This document shows positions 1 through 10,857 of a DNA stretch of 64,000 bases, piece by piece. Position numbers and translations under genes: made by a program. The notes beneath the pieces are model-generated. The model was not told the origin of the DNA. It did no database searches and saw only the letters and a list, made by a program, of their open reading frames with translations. The stretch spans positions 3,247,501 through 3,311,500 of the forward strand of contig OX621258.1 in assembly GCA_951640165.1 (NCBI GenBank), given 5' to 3'. Source of the stretch: Pseudoips prasinana. Lineage: Eukaryota; Arthropoda; Insecta; Lepidoptera; Nolidae. Each line of letters begins with the position of its first letter. Position 1 is the first letter of the stretch.

Positions 1-116
1 ATAAATATCTTGGGACAACCAACACACCACCGTCTGATCCCAAACTAGGCAAAGCCTGTACTACGGCAACCAGACAACTGATAAACATACTTATATATTT
101 CTAAATACATACAATA
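1..116 (-). mobile_element. SINE-1 copy, 3' part (interrupted)
   Basis: This is the tail half of a tRNA-derived SINE read on the minus strand. It carries the family body around gatcccaaactaggcaaagc and cagacaactgataaac. It continues at 517 after the Helitron at 117-516. SINE-1 copies also occur near 1150, 16250, 18520, 21030, 21440, 38010, 46680 and 59735. Confidence 0.8.
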
Positions 117-516
117 TCTATACATTATAATAAAATCATAGGAAAGTCAAAACTGTACATTGAATTTTTTTTTAAGGATACTTGGGGCGTTATCTGCAAT
201 CGATATGGAAGCCAAAAATATCTTTTTTAGAATTTTTGTCTATTTGTCTGTCCGGGCTAAACTCAAAAGGTACTGCATGGATTTACTTCAAATTTTGCAT
301 GAACATTACTAAGAGGTCGGGTCAACATATGGGCTACATATTATCCTTCATTCGTCGCCTGGTACCCATAGTACAAGCTTAGCTTAGTTTGGGGCTAGGA
401 TGATCTGTGTGACATTGTCCCCAGATATTATTATTATTATCACGCTATCACTTACGGGGGAGTAGCTGTGATAATTTATAAAGTTTGACGCGGGTAAAAC
501 CGCGGGGCACAGCTAG
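117..516 (+). mobile_element. Non-autonomous Helitron (Hel-1)
   Basis: The element starts TCTATACATTATAATAAAAT and ends in a GC hairpin (cgcgggtaaaaccgcgggg) followed by cacagCTAG. It sits between A and T with no target duplication. These are the Helitron hallmarks: 5' TC, 3' hairpin plus CTRR, insertion at A|T. It encodes no protein. It lies inside SINE-1 and is itself interrupted by a SINE-2 tail. Related copies are at 16890, 19246 (minus) and 56533; the last is uninterrupted and serves as the reference. Confidence 0.85.
346..435 (+). mobile_element. SINE-2 tail nested in Helitron
   Basis: This is the 3' end of SINE-2 (tagtttggggctaggatgat, ending in an ATT repeat) inserted after tattatc of the Helitron. 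ATTATC is repeated where the Helitron resumes at about 436-441, which suggests a short target-site duplication. The ATT-rich tail makes its exact length ambiguous. Confidence 0.7.
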
Positions 517-640
517 TTATAGATAAATTACACCCAGACAAATTATCGTGTTCATCACACAAAGATTTTTCCCGGGTGGGAATCGAACCCACGCCCTCTT
601 GCTTAGCAGTCAGGGTCAATAACCACTAGACGAACTTGCA
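517..640 (-). mobile_element. SINE-1 copy, tRNA-like head
   Basis: This is the remainder of the SINE begun at 1-116. On the minus strand it holds an RNA polymerase III B-box-like motif (the + strand reads gggaatcgaaccc) within a tRNA-like head at about 571-640. Confidence 0.8.
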
Positions 641-807
641 AAAATGATTGTTAGTCGATTTGAAATACTTTTAACTTTCCTAATTTATATTTGGCTATTT
701 TTTATTTAGTCTACTATGTTTAATAAATTGAACTTCAGTCCGATCTCATATTGCTTGTTCTGTGGCCACACACAGTACTCGCCGCATCCTTATTACCTAT
801 CTTGAAC

Positions 808-1046
808 CAATGCTGCATATAATATGCAAATGCGATGCATTGGCAAGACACAGAATGGCCATCCTGGGGCTGGCATATCCAGAACCACGAGACTACAAGG
901 ATCTACCCCTAAGAAGCGTACTGGATTATGTGAAGACTTCATTCAGGGCTCTAGGGATAGAATAAAAACCAGTGGGGGATAGTACAAAAGATCCTGAAGG
1001 GTCGAAGTGCTGTACACAAGTACACCCCATCAAAGATAAGATAAGA
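808..1046 (+). mobile_element. LINE-Z 3' end fragment, copy 1
   Basis: This is a strongly 5'-truncated non-LTR retrotransposon end. It matches the 3' halves of the copies at 29712 and 38276 almost base for base and finishes in a GATAA repeat (aagataagataag). The coding part (811-965) is the last ~50 residues of a reverse transcriptase/RNase H polyprotein, ending ...SFRALGIE then stop. A microsatellite-type tail is typical of target-primed retrotransposition. Confidence 0.75.
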
Positions 1047-1148
1047 CCTATCTTGCCAAAGCAAATTTTTCGCAATAATTGTTTAGATGTGAACTAATGC
1101 GATGTTATATTTCTTTTTATATACTTGTGAAGACATGTTTAACAACGG

Positions 1149-1378
1149 TTTCACGCCGGAGGTCGTAGGTTCGATTCCCACCCAGGACAGATATTTGTGT
1201 GTTACGTGGACTGTTTGTCCTGAGGCTGGGTGTAATTTATCTATATAAGTATGTATTTACAAAAGAAAAGTAGTATATGTAATATATCAGTTATCTGGAT
1301 CCCATAGTACAAGCTCTGCTTAGTTTGGGATCAGATTGCCGTGTTTGAATAACGTCCCTGGATATTATTATTATTTAT
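1149..1378 (+). mobile_element. SINE-1 copy, head truncated
   Basis: The B box is clear (ggttcgattccc at ~1169), followed by the family body and an ATT-rich tail. The first part of the tRNA-like head, including the A box, is missing, so polymerase III transcription from this copy is unlikely. Confidence 0.8.
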
Positions 1379-1389
1379 TTATAACGTGA

Positions 1390-1562
1390 ATAATTGCTAT
1401 TATAAAATAAATTTTATAAATGTTTTCATGCAATCCGTGTACTTAAATATCTATGTTACTTAAAATAATTATGTAGGTATACTTAATTATAATACTACAA
1501 ACATGTTCGGACTATTTACAAGCGCTTTTTTAAAGGCTACGAGAAGAAAATCTTTTTTATTT
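1390..1562 (+). mobile_element. Rep-A fragment (3' third)
   Basis: This matches the 3' end of the ~515-bp Rep-A repeat (full copy at 55310-55834, opposite strand). It shares ctatttacaagcgctttttt and ends in a T/A-rich tail. It is 5'-truncated, as retroposed copies often are. Confidence 0.6.
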
Positions 1563-1563
1563 T

Positions 1564-1823
1564 TGGAACGAAGTTCCTTAACGCGCGTTGTGAAAGGGGG
1601 CTAGACGGAAAAAAATCTTACGAAAAGTTGTCACGACACTTTTTGCAGCTGTGCGGCGTGCGCATGTTTCTCTGTCTGTCTCTCTCTCTCTCTCTTATAG
1701 AAAGCAAGCCAGATATTTTCATTTCTATTTCGCATTGAACAGTGTGGTGTCGCGACGATTATTTTTGTTGAGTGTATACAGGATTTTTGTACATAATAAA
1801 TAATAAGAAATAACTTCGTTCCA
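1564..1823. mobile_element. Short inverted-terminal-repeat element
   Basis: The segment is bounded by tggaacgaagtt at the left and its reverse complement aacttcgttcca at the right. The interior is non-coding and includes a CT/GTCT microsatellite (1672-1696). The general sequence is one I recall as repeated across Lepidoptera. Without other copies here I cannot fix its class or exact ends. Confidence 0.45.
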
Positions 1824-1879
1824 TCCGGGTGTCCCTTGACACCTCTCAAGTTTTATTTAATCAATAACTCCTCGAAATC

Positions 1880-2749
1880 ACGACTCCATTGAAGGTTTCC
1901 TGAAAACCTTGGTAGGTATCTGACCTTTGTATTTTCTTCTATTTCCACGTGGAGGTAATTTCCTTACATTTCCCGGAACTTACGCTTAGTACTAGTGGCC
2001 TGGTAATTCAATGAGTGTGACTACATTCATTCATAGGTACCTTGTATAGGCACCTTGTATAGGCACCTTGCTTACTGATTGATGGAAGCTATACGAAGCT
2101 ATGATTACAACAGGAATATTTATTTATCGAATATTTTGTGTCCGATTTATTTTTTCACTAGAAGATAATTTCCTTGGTACTTACGATTAGTACAGACACC
2201 AGCACATCAAGCTACCCCCATCAGTCAAATTTCCCCAATTGAAAGTGAACCTTATGCTTATGTGATAAAGTTGAAAATCTATAGAAGAAAATTGACAGAT
2301 GGGGTAGCTAGATGAGCTGGCGTCTGTACAACAAGCTTGGCGTTTTTTTTAAACAAATGAGTGTAACTACATTTATTCATATTTAGGTACGTCTTTACCA
2401 ATAGTAATTGGGGCTTTGTAAAGCCATGATTAAAACAGAAATATTTATTTATGGGATACTCTATGTCGAAGTTTTTTTTTCCACTAAAAGTTAATGTCCT
2501 TGGCACTTACGCTTAGTAAAGTAACTTGGTATTTCAATGAATAACACTACAATCATTCACTATTTAAGTACGTTGTTTACTAATTATCGGAGGCTATTTG
2601 AAGCTATTGTTAAGTTTAGAATATTTATTCATCGGATATTTTGTGTCCTATTTTTATTTCCACTAGAAGATAATTTCCTTGGTGCTTGGGTAAAATATAC
2701 TTATGAACCATAAAACCATGTTTACGGTTTGACTGTGAAATTAAATAGT
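1880..2749 (+). repeat. ~180-bp satellite array, left part
   Basis: Degenerate monomers of about 180 bp repeat the block cactagaagataatttcctt...ttcaatgagtgtgactac. The block starting gaaggtttcctgaaaacc at ~1889 recurs at 5763 and 6359, which gives a higher-order period near 596 bp. The array is cut at ~2750 by a LINE and resumes at 5703. Confidence 0.8.
2193..2326. mobile_element. MITE-2 copy (TA target, CAGAC termini)
   Basis: A ~45-bp terminal inverted repeat (left CAGACACCAGCACATCAAGC, right ends GCTGGCGTCTG) is flanked by TA on both sides and sits inside a satellite monomer. The monomer text runs on across the insertion (cttagtac then aagcttgg). The TA duplication points to the Tc1/mariner class. 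Other copies are at 18465 (fragment) and 20307. Confidence 0.75.
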
Positions 2750-2750
2750 C

Positions 2751-4498
2751 TCATATTTTTACTCATCCTACAAAGAACGACGTAACGACCGCATCGGCAA
2801 AGGTGGTGGAGGTGTAGCTATCTATCTACGAGCTAATTTACCATATAAAATAATTAGCGTATCACTACCACAACAGCCGGAATCAGCTGAACATCTTCTC
2901 CTTGAAATTTCTTTTCATTATACAAAAATTTTACTGGGTGTTTTCTACATTCCTAATCTCCGTATCAACTACTTTAACTCTTTTGATGTACTACTAAACG
3001 AACTTTGCCCTTCTTATGATCACGTAGTCTTGATAGGCGACTTTAACACTTGCCTGATCAAAAATGATCATCGCACTCGTAATCTTCAATCTATTCTGTC
3101 CTCCATTAACCTTCATATACTTCCCCTCTCTGCAACACACCATTTTCCTAATTGTTCACCGTCTTTATTAGATCTAATGGTTCTCTCCTCTCCTGAACAT
3201 GCTGTCTCTCACGGGCAACTAGCTGCTTCTTTTTCATACCATGATCTGATTTACTTGTCCTACAACATTCGTCCTCCCAAACGTAAACCACAATACGCCT
3301 TTCTTCGTAATTTCAAGGGTATGAACCTAGAGGCATTGCAAAATGATGCATGTAGTATAAACTGGACTGATTTAATGAAAGCTTCAAGTGCTGATGAAAA
3401 AGTTGAAATGTTTACCACATCCATAACCAAACTTTATGATCGCCATGCTCCATTACGACGCGTCAAAATTATAAGGAACCCAGCACCTTGGATTACCCCA
3501 GTTTTAAAAGAATTTATGGGTCGCCGAGACAAAGCCAAAAGAAGGTACAAAAAAAACCCTACAGATAGTAACCTTAATCGTTATAAAACCCTTCGGAACC
3601 GCTGCAATCATTTGTGTAGAGATGCCAAACGACGCCATTTCCATAATTCCCTTGACAAAAATCGTAACTCTTCTCTAATTTGGAAATTTCTTAAATCCCA
3701 GGGCATCGGTAAATCTCTAGATTTTTCTCCTACTAATATCGACTTGAATGCTCTAAACAAGCATTTCGCATCTCCTCCTATTACCTTGGCTTCTCATGTC
3801 AAGGACACTACCTTATTGGAACTTTCTATGCAGCCGATGCCTCAGTGTAGACCTTTTGAACTGTCTTCAGTATCCGAGGAGGATGTCAAGAAATCAATCC
3901 TTTCTATTTCCTCTGCCGCTGTTGGTAATGATAAACTCTGCTCCAAAATGATTATGCCTATCCTTTCCACTATTACCCCTATTTTAACACATATTTTTAA
4001 TTTTTCTTTATTCTCTTCCTGTTTTCCTCAGGTTTGGAAACAAGCCTATATTATTCCACTACCCAAGAATACCAATCCCACTTTGCTATCTCACTTTCGG
4101 CCTATCTCTATTCTTCCATTTCTCACAAAATCTCTCGAACATATTGTACATAGACAGCTATCTTTCTTTCTCTCTCACAACAATCTTCTAAGCCCCTATC
4201 AATCGGGTTTCCGTGCTGGACACAGTACGGTTACGGCACTCCTCAAAGTGACCGAAGACACACGATGGGCTATAGAGAACCAATCCTTAACTATCCTTGT
4301 CCTCCTTGACTTTAGCAGCGCATTTAACTCAGTTGATTTTGACATCTTACTCGGAATCCTTAAATCTATTAACTTCTCTTCTAAAGCTGTATCTTGGTTT
4401 GATTCTTATCTTCGGGGGCGCTCACAGTGTGTCCAGCAAGATGATTGTATATCTGATTGGTGTAGACTTACTGCGGGAGTACCTCAAGGTGCGTCCTG
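2751..4498 (+). pseudogene. Endonuclease-reverse transcriptase, N-terminal part
   Basis: The frame is open from 2751; the first Met at 3030 is internal, because the 5' end is lost. The apurinic-type endonuclease is visible in GGGGVAIYLR (~2799), GDFN (3036) and a final SYHDLIYLSYN (3234). At that last site the family normally has Ser-Asp-His, so the catalytic Asp is replaced by Tyr. The RT domain follows: QSGFRAGHSTVTALL, the motif A aspartate in LLDFSSAFN (~4305), and GVPQG (~4482). One base is missing just after GVPQG (~4493), so this frame runs into an out-of-frame tail that stops at 4544. The normal frame continues in the next entry. The product would nick target DNA and copy the element's RNA, but this copy should be inactive. 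Confidence 0.88.
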
Positions 4499-5416
4499 TC
4501 TCCTTTATTATTTTCTATTTTTATTAACTCTGTTATTAGTGTAATTTCATCTAACTTCCATCTTTATGCAGATGATTTGCAGCTTTACCGCCATTTTACT
4601 AGAGACAATATCTTTGAGTCAATTTCCGCTATGAATCGAGATCTTCACTTAATTAATCTCTGGGCTGGGTCTTATGGCTTGCACATTAACCCTACAAAAT
4701 CGCAGGCTATCATAATTGGCGGCCGTCAAATACGTAGCACCCTAGCTTTTAACTCTTTTCCTACGAAACACCTCGGCAATACGCCTATCCCTTACACGGA
4801 TACCGTCTGCAATCTAGGTATTATTTTAGATAGCAACTTGACTTGGAAAGCTCAGGTGAATAGTGTTAGTCAGAAGATACATTTCTCTTTCCATACACTA
4901 AAATGTCTCCAGTACTTCCTGCCCTTGGAAACGAAAATATCTCTTTCCCAAACTCTTATTCAGCCCATTCTAGACTACGCTGACGCCTGCTATTTGGACG
5001 CTAATGAGGAGCTCTTAGACAAACTTGAGCGGCTGCAGAATTTGTGCATTCGTTTTATATTTGGGTTAAAAAAATATGACCACGTTTCTCAATATCGCAA
5101 AGAACTCAAGTGGCTCCCAATCCGCCTTCGCAGGAATACTCGGATATTATGTCTCCTGTTTAATATCCTGCATAATCCTTTATTCCCGTCCTACCTACAT
5201 GAGCGTTTCTCCTATACTCACTCACCAAACAAGCCATGTAGGTCGCACCTATTATCCCTCCTAAAATTCCCATCACATAGAACTGAATTCTACTCCCAAT
5301 CCTTTACTGTCCGCGCGGTCAGGTTATGGAACTCACTTCCTCCTAACATAAGAAACTGTGACACTCTATCGTTATTTAAAAAACGAGTGAAATTACATTT
5401 TCTCTCTCTATGTTAA
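4494..5416 (+). pseudogene. Reverse transcriptase C-terminal part, shifted frame
   Basis: After the one-base deletion the normal RT sequence goes on in another frame. The catalytic YADD box is at 4565-4576, then come the thumb and C-terminal region with LDYADACYLDANEELLDKLE and FTVRAVRLWNSLP, which are characteristic of the C-terminus in the CR1/jockey group. Stop at 5414-5416. The shift separates motif B from motif C, so neither half can make an active polymerase. Confidence 0.88.
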
Positions 5417-5702
5417 TATATATTTATTTATTGTATTGGTTGTATGTTTAGAACTATTTATGTATTTATACATGTATTTATTTAAGTACTTGTATGTAAG
5501 TTTATTTATATTCTTCTGACTAATGAGTTTTTATTTAATATTTAGACTAACCTACACACAATTCCTCTTTCATACTATATCTCCTCTCGCGGGCCTGTTG
5601 GAAGAGATTTCATTAGAAATAAGCAGTGCCTATGTACTCTTTTATTTTATATACTTGTTTTTATTAATTTTTACTGTGTGTACATAAAATAAATAAAAAA
5701 AA

Positions 5703-7262
5703 AAAGAATTGTCCTGTGTCATCAAAGCTAAACTGCACTAAAACAGTCATAATATTCTTCGATGAAGGTTTCCTGAAAACCTTGGTAGTACATGACCTTT
5801 GTATTTTGTTCTATTTCCACGTGGAGGTAATTTACTTACATTTCCCGGAACTTACGCTTAGTACTAGTGGCCTGGTAACTCAATGAGTGTGACTACATTC
5901 ATTCATAGGTTAGGTACGGAGCTTACTGATTGATTGAAGCTATGATTAAAACAGGAACATTTATTTATGGTATGTCCAATTTATTTTCCACTAGAATATA
6001 ATTTCCTTGGCACTTACGCTTAGTATAAGTAGCTTGGTATTTCAATGAGTGTCACTTCATTAATTCACTGGTTAGAATCATTGTGTACTGATTAATAGCG
6101 GCTATTTGAAGTAATTATTACGAGAGGAATTTTTATTCATGGGATATTTTGTGTCCTATTTTTATTTCCACTAGAAGATAATTTTGTTGGTACTTAGGCA
6201 AAATATACTTATGACCCATAAAACCATGTTTACGGTTTGTCTGTGAAATGAAATAGTCATGCTCATCACACAAAGATTGGTCCTGGGTCATCAAAGCCAC
6301 GACCTGTGGCATGAAATCAGGGTCACTAACCACTAAATCAGTCATAATATTCTACGATGAAGGTTTCCTGAAAACCTTGGTAGGTACTTGACCTTGATAT
6401 TTTCTTCTATTTCCACGTGGCGGTAATTTCCCGGAACTTACGCTTAGTACTAGTGGCTTGGTAATTCAATGAGTGTGACTACATTCATTCATAGGTTAGG
6501 TACGTTGCCTACTGATTGATGGTATGGAAGCTATATGAAGCTATGATTAAAACAGGAACATTTATTTATAGTATATCCAATTTATTTTCCACTAGAAGAT
6601 AATTTCCTTGGCACTTACGCTTAGTACAAGTAGTTTGGTATTTCAATGAGTATCACTTAATTCATTCACTGGTGAAATTCATTGTTTACTAATTATCGGA
6701 GGCTATTTGAAGCTTAGAATATTTATTATTAAGTTTAGAATATTAATTTATCGGATATTTTGTGTCCAATTTCTATTTCCACAAAAAGATATTTTCCTTG
6801 GTACTTAAGCTTAGTACATGCTTGGTAATTCAATGAGACTCACTATATTCGTTCGCTGCTAAGGGAGTTGTTTATTAATTATTGGAGGCTATTGAAAGCA
6901 ATTATTAATATAGGAATATTTATTCATTAGCTATTTTGTGTCCAATTTATATTTCCACTAGACGACTTTAAAACGGCGCTTGTAAATCGTTACAAACGCC
7001 TTTTTAAAGTCTACGCGAATAAAAACATGTTTATGTTTATATCATTTTATTTATATTAAAATAGCCTCCAATAAGTAGAGTCCCTACCAGTGAATAAATG
7101 TAGTGTCTCTTATTGTATTACTAAGCATGCACTTAGCGTAAGTACCTAGGAAATTATCTTCTAGTGGAAATAGAAGGTTGCGCCATTTATTTTTAAATAT
7201 AAGTATAATTCACTAAGGAATTATTTTCTTGGGCCTTACACTTAGTGCTAGTGGCTTGGCAT
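5703..7262 (+). repeat. ~180-bp satellite array, right part
   Basis: Continuation of the array with monomers at ~5990, 6170, 6589, 6777 and 6955. The higher-order unit (5761 to 6357, ~596 bp) contains a SINE-1-like piece at ~6258-6345 (tgctcatcacacaaagattg ... ggtcactaaccacta). The SINE was therefore inserted before the unit was copied. The last monomer (7065-7190) is inverted. A Rep-A scrap at 6961-7025 forms a small palindrome (agactttaaa...tttaaagtct). Confidence 0.75.
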
Positions 7263-7280
7263 ATAGTTTATACATTTTTT

Positions 7281-7391
7281 TAACAGCCCGCACTATGGAT
7301 TTTAATCCCTATGTCGCGGGGTACTTTACAAACATATAATAGGCGAACACAAATCAATCCAGACTATTAGCTGCTGCGCCACACGTGCAGT
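7281..7391 (-). mobile_element. SINE-3 copy, internally deleted
   Basis: The tail side (ccctatgtcgcggggtactt) and the first bases of the tRNA-like head (gctgctgcgccacacgtgca, complement of the A-box region) are present. About 90 bp between them, including the B box, is missing compared with 46996-47385. Confidence 0.7.
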
Positions 7392-7985
7392 TTAATATAA
7401 ATACAATAATTAGGTTAAATAATAAAAAAAAACATAAATATGAATTGGTTTCTACCCACTAAATTTAAATAAATACACGCCACGCTTGTTTCGAGAAAAG
7501 TTAACACTAATTCACACAATATATGATATCTATCGCATTCAGTAGACGCCCTGCCTAACTCCCACTCAAGCCAGCAACCAACTGACTTGACCTGACGATA
7601 ATAACCAGAACAATTCAGTTATATCCGACGTGATTATTACTTTATTACTTAACACCATTGCGATGTCAATCGTGTTAGTGGAATGACAGCTTAATGGATG
7701 AAGTTCCTGTTGCTAAGCAACCGTAAGAGACGGGTTTAATTCTGGAGCAAGAGCTTTGTCTATTTTGGATCAACTTTAAATGTGGATTTGGTTATTTATA
7801 GACCTAATTAGAACAAAATCTGATTAGTGGCGAACGTTTAAAGGCACGATATAGGGTTGACGTGGGAAAAATACATTTTTCTTTTTCTGCATAAAACAAC
7901 AATAATCTATACAAATAAATAAAATTGGAGTGTCTGTTTGTAATATTGAAATAACCGGTTTTTACTACATTAATATGAATATATA
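7392..7985. other. Unassigned AT-rich stretch
   Basis: I see no repeat shared with the rest of the window and no coding signal beyond short random open frames. Composition is AT-rich throughout. Confidence 0.5.
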
Positions 7986-7989
7986 TACG

Positions 7990-8208
7990 GTAAATACACC
8001 AAAATGACATTTTTTACAATTTTTGTCTGTCTGTCTGTCTGTTTGTTCCGGCTAATCTCTGAAATAGCTGGACCGATTTTGACGGGACTTTTATTGGCTG
8101 ATGTAATAAGGAGTAACTTAGGCTACTTTTATTTTAGAAAAAAAAATTATTTTACAAGAAAACGAAATAAACTAATTAACACGCGGACGAAGTCGCGGGC
8201 ACAGCTAG
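7990..8208 (+). mobile_element. Helitron-like 3' end
   Basis: The right end has a GC hairpin (cgcggacgaagtcgcggg) followed by cacagCTAG and then T, the standard lepidopteran Helitron terminus. The interior has a GTCT repeat and gctggaccgattttgacggg, also typical of these elements. The left end is uncertain because no clean TC terminus is visible. Confidence 0.6.
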
Positions 8209-8685
8209 TTCAAAATATAAACAATTGCAAACGTTATGCAACAGATTTGTGCGACTGTTTATAAGTTGAGATACTACAATTTGCTATAAAACAATTTTTT
8301 TTATTTGGTCAAGCATGGATAATGCTTGCGCATGTCCCCGCAAAAATTTCTGAAAAAGATGGGTATGTCGAATTCGCGCTACTAAACCTAACGCTATCCG
8401 TCTGCCAACAAACTGCTATGCAGTTATGTGGATGGTGTTATAATTGTAAATTGTATGATTTTAAATAAATATTTGTTTTTATTACTAAGAAAATATAAAT
8501 TAATTTCAAAGTTTTTAAATAGAAATTATCTGTTATAATACTTATAACAATTGCTCGGCGTAGCTGGCGCCATAATGCACGATTCGAAAATCGTGGCTTA
8601 ATGTGGATATTCTCTTTCATCTCAAAGTGCCGGTATAATGATGAAAATGAAAAAAGTGATTTCGAAACTATTCCGTAAAAATATA
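8209..8685. other. Unassigned stretch
   Basis: AT-rich, with no open frame resembling a known protein and no match to the repeat families defined here. Confidence 0.5.
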
Positions 8686-8689
8686 TTTC

Positions 8690-9301
8690 TCATTATCAGC
8701 CCCAAGTCTGGGAGTTGGTGGTATTACACCCCGTGCCTCGGAGAGCACGTAAAGCCATCTGTCCTGTACCTGACCTCTTTCCGGTCGTGTCGCTAGTCAT
8801 CCCATCGGATCATGAGAGTGATGGAATAGAAAGTGCCCCTTTGTTTGCGCATACACTTGTGTACTATAATATGTCCTGCGCAATTGGCTAGTCTCCATTG
8901 AGACTGGCCGCCGTGACTGAAATTCGGTCGGGAGCACATTATTGTGGTGTGAAAGAGGATGTAGTCACAAAGATTGAAAAAGGCATGCTGAGATGGTTTG
9001 GCCATTTAGAAAGGATGAATGAAAGAAGATTGACAAAAGAAGTATACCTGGCCTGTGTGAATGGGACAACCGGAAGGGGAAGACCACGTCGAACATTCTC
9101 TGACCAAATTGGAGATGTTCTCAAGAAAGGGCAGGTCAGAAGTACCCTAAACCGGCGAGCATGTATGAAGAATATAATGACGGTAATCGAGGCAAAAGAA
9201 GTATGCAAAGATCGTGACAAATAGAAATCCGTTGTCTCTGCCTACCCCTCTGGGAAACAGGCGTGAGTCTATGTATGTATGTATGTAGAACATTATTATT
9301 A
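8690..9301 (+). mobile_element. SINE-4 copy, 5'-truncated, split by LINE-G
   Basis: The body matches full copies at 52012 and 57461: cagccccaagtctgggagtt, a gcctcggagagcacgtaaag block and a gagactggccgcc 3' end. The ATT-rich tail (acattatt...) is split by the insertion at 8944-9289 and resumes at 9290. The tRNA-like head is missing. Confidence 0.8.
8944..9289 (+). mobile_element. LINE-G 3' end with 8-bp target duplication
   Basis: A truncated non-LTR retrotransposon end is flanked by acattatt at 8936-8943 and 9290-9297. It encodes the C-terminal region of an endonuclease-reverse transcriptase ([20 protein letters not shown]..., then CKDRDK and a stop at 9222) and ends in a TATG repeat. SAYPSGKQA, which completes the family's C-terminus elsewhere, lies in frame after that stop, so this copy carries a nonsense change. 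Other copies: 19345, 47121 (minus), 62165. Confidence 0.8.
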
Positions 9302-9483
9302 GTAGAAAAGAACAAATAACGGAAAAAATATCATATATGAAACGTGTATTGAAAGTAAATATAACATGTCAGAACAAGAATGATGCCACATTGTGGCCTT
9401 ATATTTGGTCTGCAAATACTACGTCATATATACCGTAAATTATGTTTAGTATTACAACATAATGCTATTAAGGCGATTACAAT

Positions 9484-9764
9484 AATTCATTTCATCATTA
9501 CAGCTAAATAAGTCCACTGCTGGACAAGCCTCCCTCAAGAATCGTCTTGGGGGGATATGCCATAATCGCCACGCTTGGCAGGCGGGTTGGCGATCGCAGT
9601 AAGATGGTCATAGTACACAGAAGGAAGCTGCTGCCCATCCTCTGGTAGATATTCCCTCGGGTCGACTTCTACGCCCCCCCACGGGATGAGATGGGGTGAT
9701 GATATTCTGATTCTGATATTTGTCGCCGTCACCACACAGCAAATAATTCATTTAATTAAAGAAA
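9484..9764 (-). mobile_element. Rep-P copy
   Basis: This repeat starts (plus strand) with catcattacagct and gtccactgctggac, and ends near cgccgtcaccacacagc. A second copy is at 15064-15325 and plus-strand pieces occur at 37480 and 41300. I recognise it as a widespread lepidopteran retroposon 3' end. It codes for nothing here. Confidence 0.65.
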
Positions 9765-9773
9765 ACACACACA

Positions 9774-9850
9774 TCAGTAGTGAAAGTTAATTGTATTTAA
9801 TTATAATTAATTTAATTAATTACAATTAACTTTCACTACTGATGTGTGGT
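9774..9850. repeat. Near-perfect palindrome
   Basis: The arms are acacatcagtagtgaaagtt...aactttcactactgatgtgt around an AT-rich centre. The symmetry continues outward at lower quality: 9848-9889 is an inverted copy of part of Rep-P (9687-9745), so the whole structure is an inverted duplication. Confidence 0.85.
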
Positions 9851-10021
9851 GACGGCAAAGAATATCATCACCCCATCTCATCTATCGGAAGATCAGCACT
9901 GCAGTAATGCAGTACTAGCTGAGATAGGGCCATTTTTCATTTTTCATACCACAAATTGAGCAACGCTGAGTGCCCCGGCTGAAGCGTCATACAAGTCCTG
10001 AAGGGAACAAGAGACTGGACA

Positions 10022-10265
10022 AGTTGGTAGTGCTCCTGCCTACGAAGCTGGTGGTCCTGGGTTCGAATCCCGGTAAGTGCAAATATTTGTGTGATGAGCA
10101 CGAATATTTGTTTCTGAGTCATGGATGTTTTCTATGTATATAAGTATTTATCTGTCTATATAAGTATGTATATCGTTGCCTGGTACCCATAGTACAAGCT
10201 TTGCTTAGTTTGGGGCTAGGATGATCTGTGTGACATTGTCCTCAGATATTATTATTATTATATTT
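10022..10265 (+). mobile_element. SINE-2 copy, head partly lost
   Basis: tRNA-like head with B box ggttcgaatccc (~10058), then the SINE-2 body (gtgcaaatatttgtgtgatg, gtacccatagtacaagcttt) and an ATT-rich tail. The first ~20 bp of the head seen at 28301 are missing. Confidence 0.85.
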
Positions 10266-10347
10266 TATAGAGACCCCATGCTCTGGCAACGCTACCACGG
10301 AATGAGAAGTAGTCCTAATATTCATTGCCGTCACTACAAAATAAAGC

Positions 10348-10857
10348 ACGGGGGTATAATTCCACCAACTCCCAGACTTCGGGCTCATACTGAGAATATT
10401 TTCTTTTTACAGAAAAGTCACTAAATAAAAAAAGAAAAAAAAAAGGTTTTTATTCACGTATACTTTAAAAAGCGCTTGGAAATAGTCAGAACATGTTTGT
10501 AGTAATATATAATTAATTTATAATTATTTCTAGGTACATATAGATATTTAGGTACACGGATTGTAGGAACTAATTTACAATAAGATTTATTTTATAATAG
10601 TAACGATATTTAGCTGACTTAAATTAAGTTAAATTTGTCAAGGATCATGTGTAGGTTTATCTACATTTTAAATTTTAGCTATATTTTTACTACTACTACG
10701 AGTTAAATGTTATTATTATGGCGGACCTTGTTTTTATAAGGACGGTCGCGCTTTAATGCTACCACCGGATCCAATTCGCACTTTTACCCGACCCGGGATT
10801 AGAACCCAGGACCTCGATATCTGCGGTTGAACACGCTACCGCTCGACCAACGAGGTA
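10348..10857 (-). mobile_element. SINE-4 copy interrupted by Rep-A
   Basis: Left part 10348-10424 (gggggtataattccaccaac, ctcccagacttcgggctcat). Right part 10777-10857 holds the complement of the head (cccgacccgggattagaacc and aacacgctaccgctcgacca). The two parts are contiguous in uninterrupted copies; a Rep-A insertion separates them. Confidence 0.75.
10425..10776 (-). mobile_element. Rep-A copy, 5'-truncated
   Basis: The plus strand begins with an A-rich tail and ggtttttattcacgtatact and stops at taccaccggatcc, so about 160 bp of the 5' end is absent relative to 55310-55834. It is inserted in SINE-4. Confidence 0.75.

Larger units (their letters stand above)
2750..5703 (+). mobile_element. 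Non-LTR retrotransposon, 5'-truncated (CR1/jockey group)
   Basis: This LINE has inserted into the satellite array. Repeat text stops at ~2749 (aaatagtc) and resumes at ~5703 (aattgtcctg), compared with an uninterrupted unit at 6240-6300. It starts inside the endonuclease domain, so ORF1 and the 5' UTR are absent. It ends with a ~280-bp 3' UTR and an A-rich tail (taaaataaataaaaaaaaaa). The motifs fit the CR1/jockey superfamily; I cannot resolve the clade. Confidence 0.85.
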
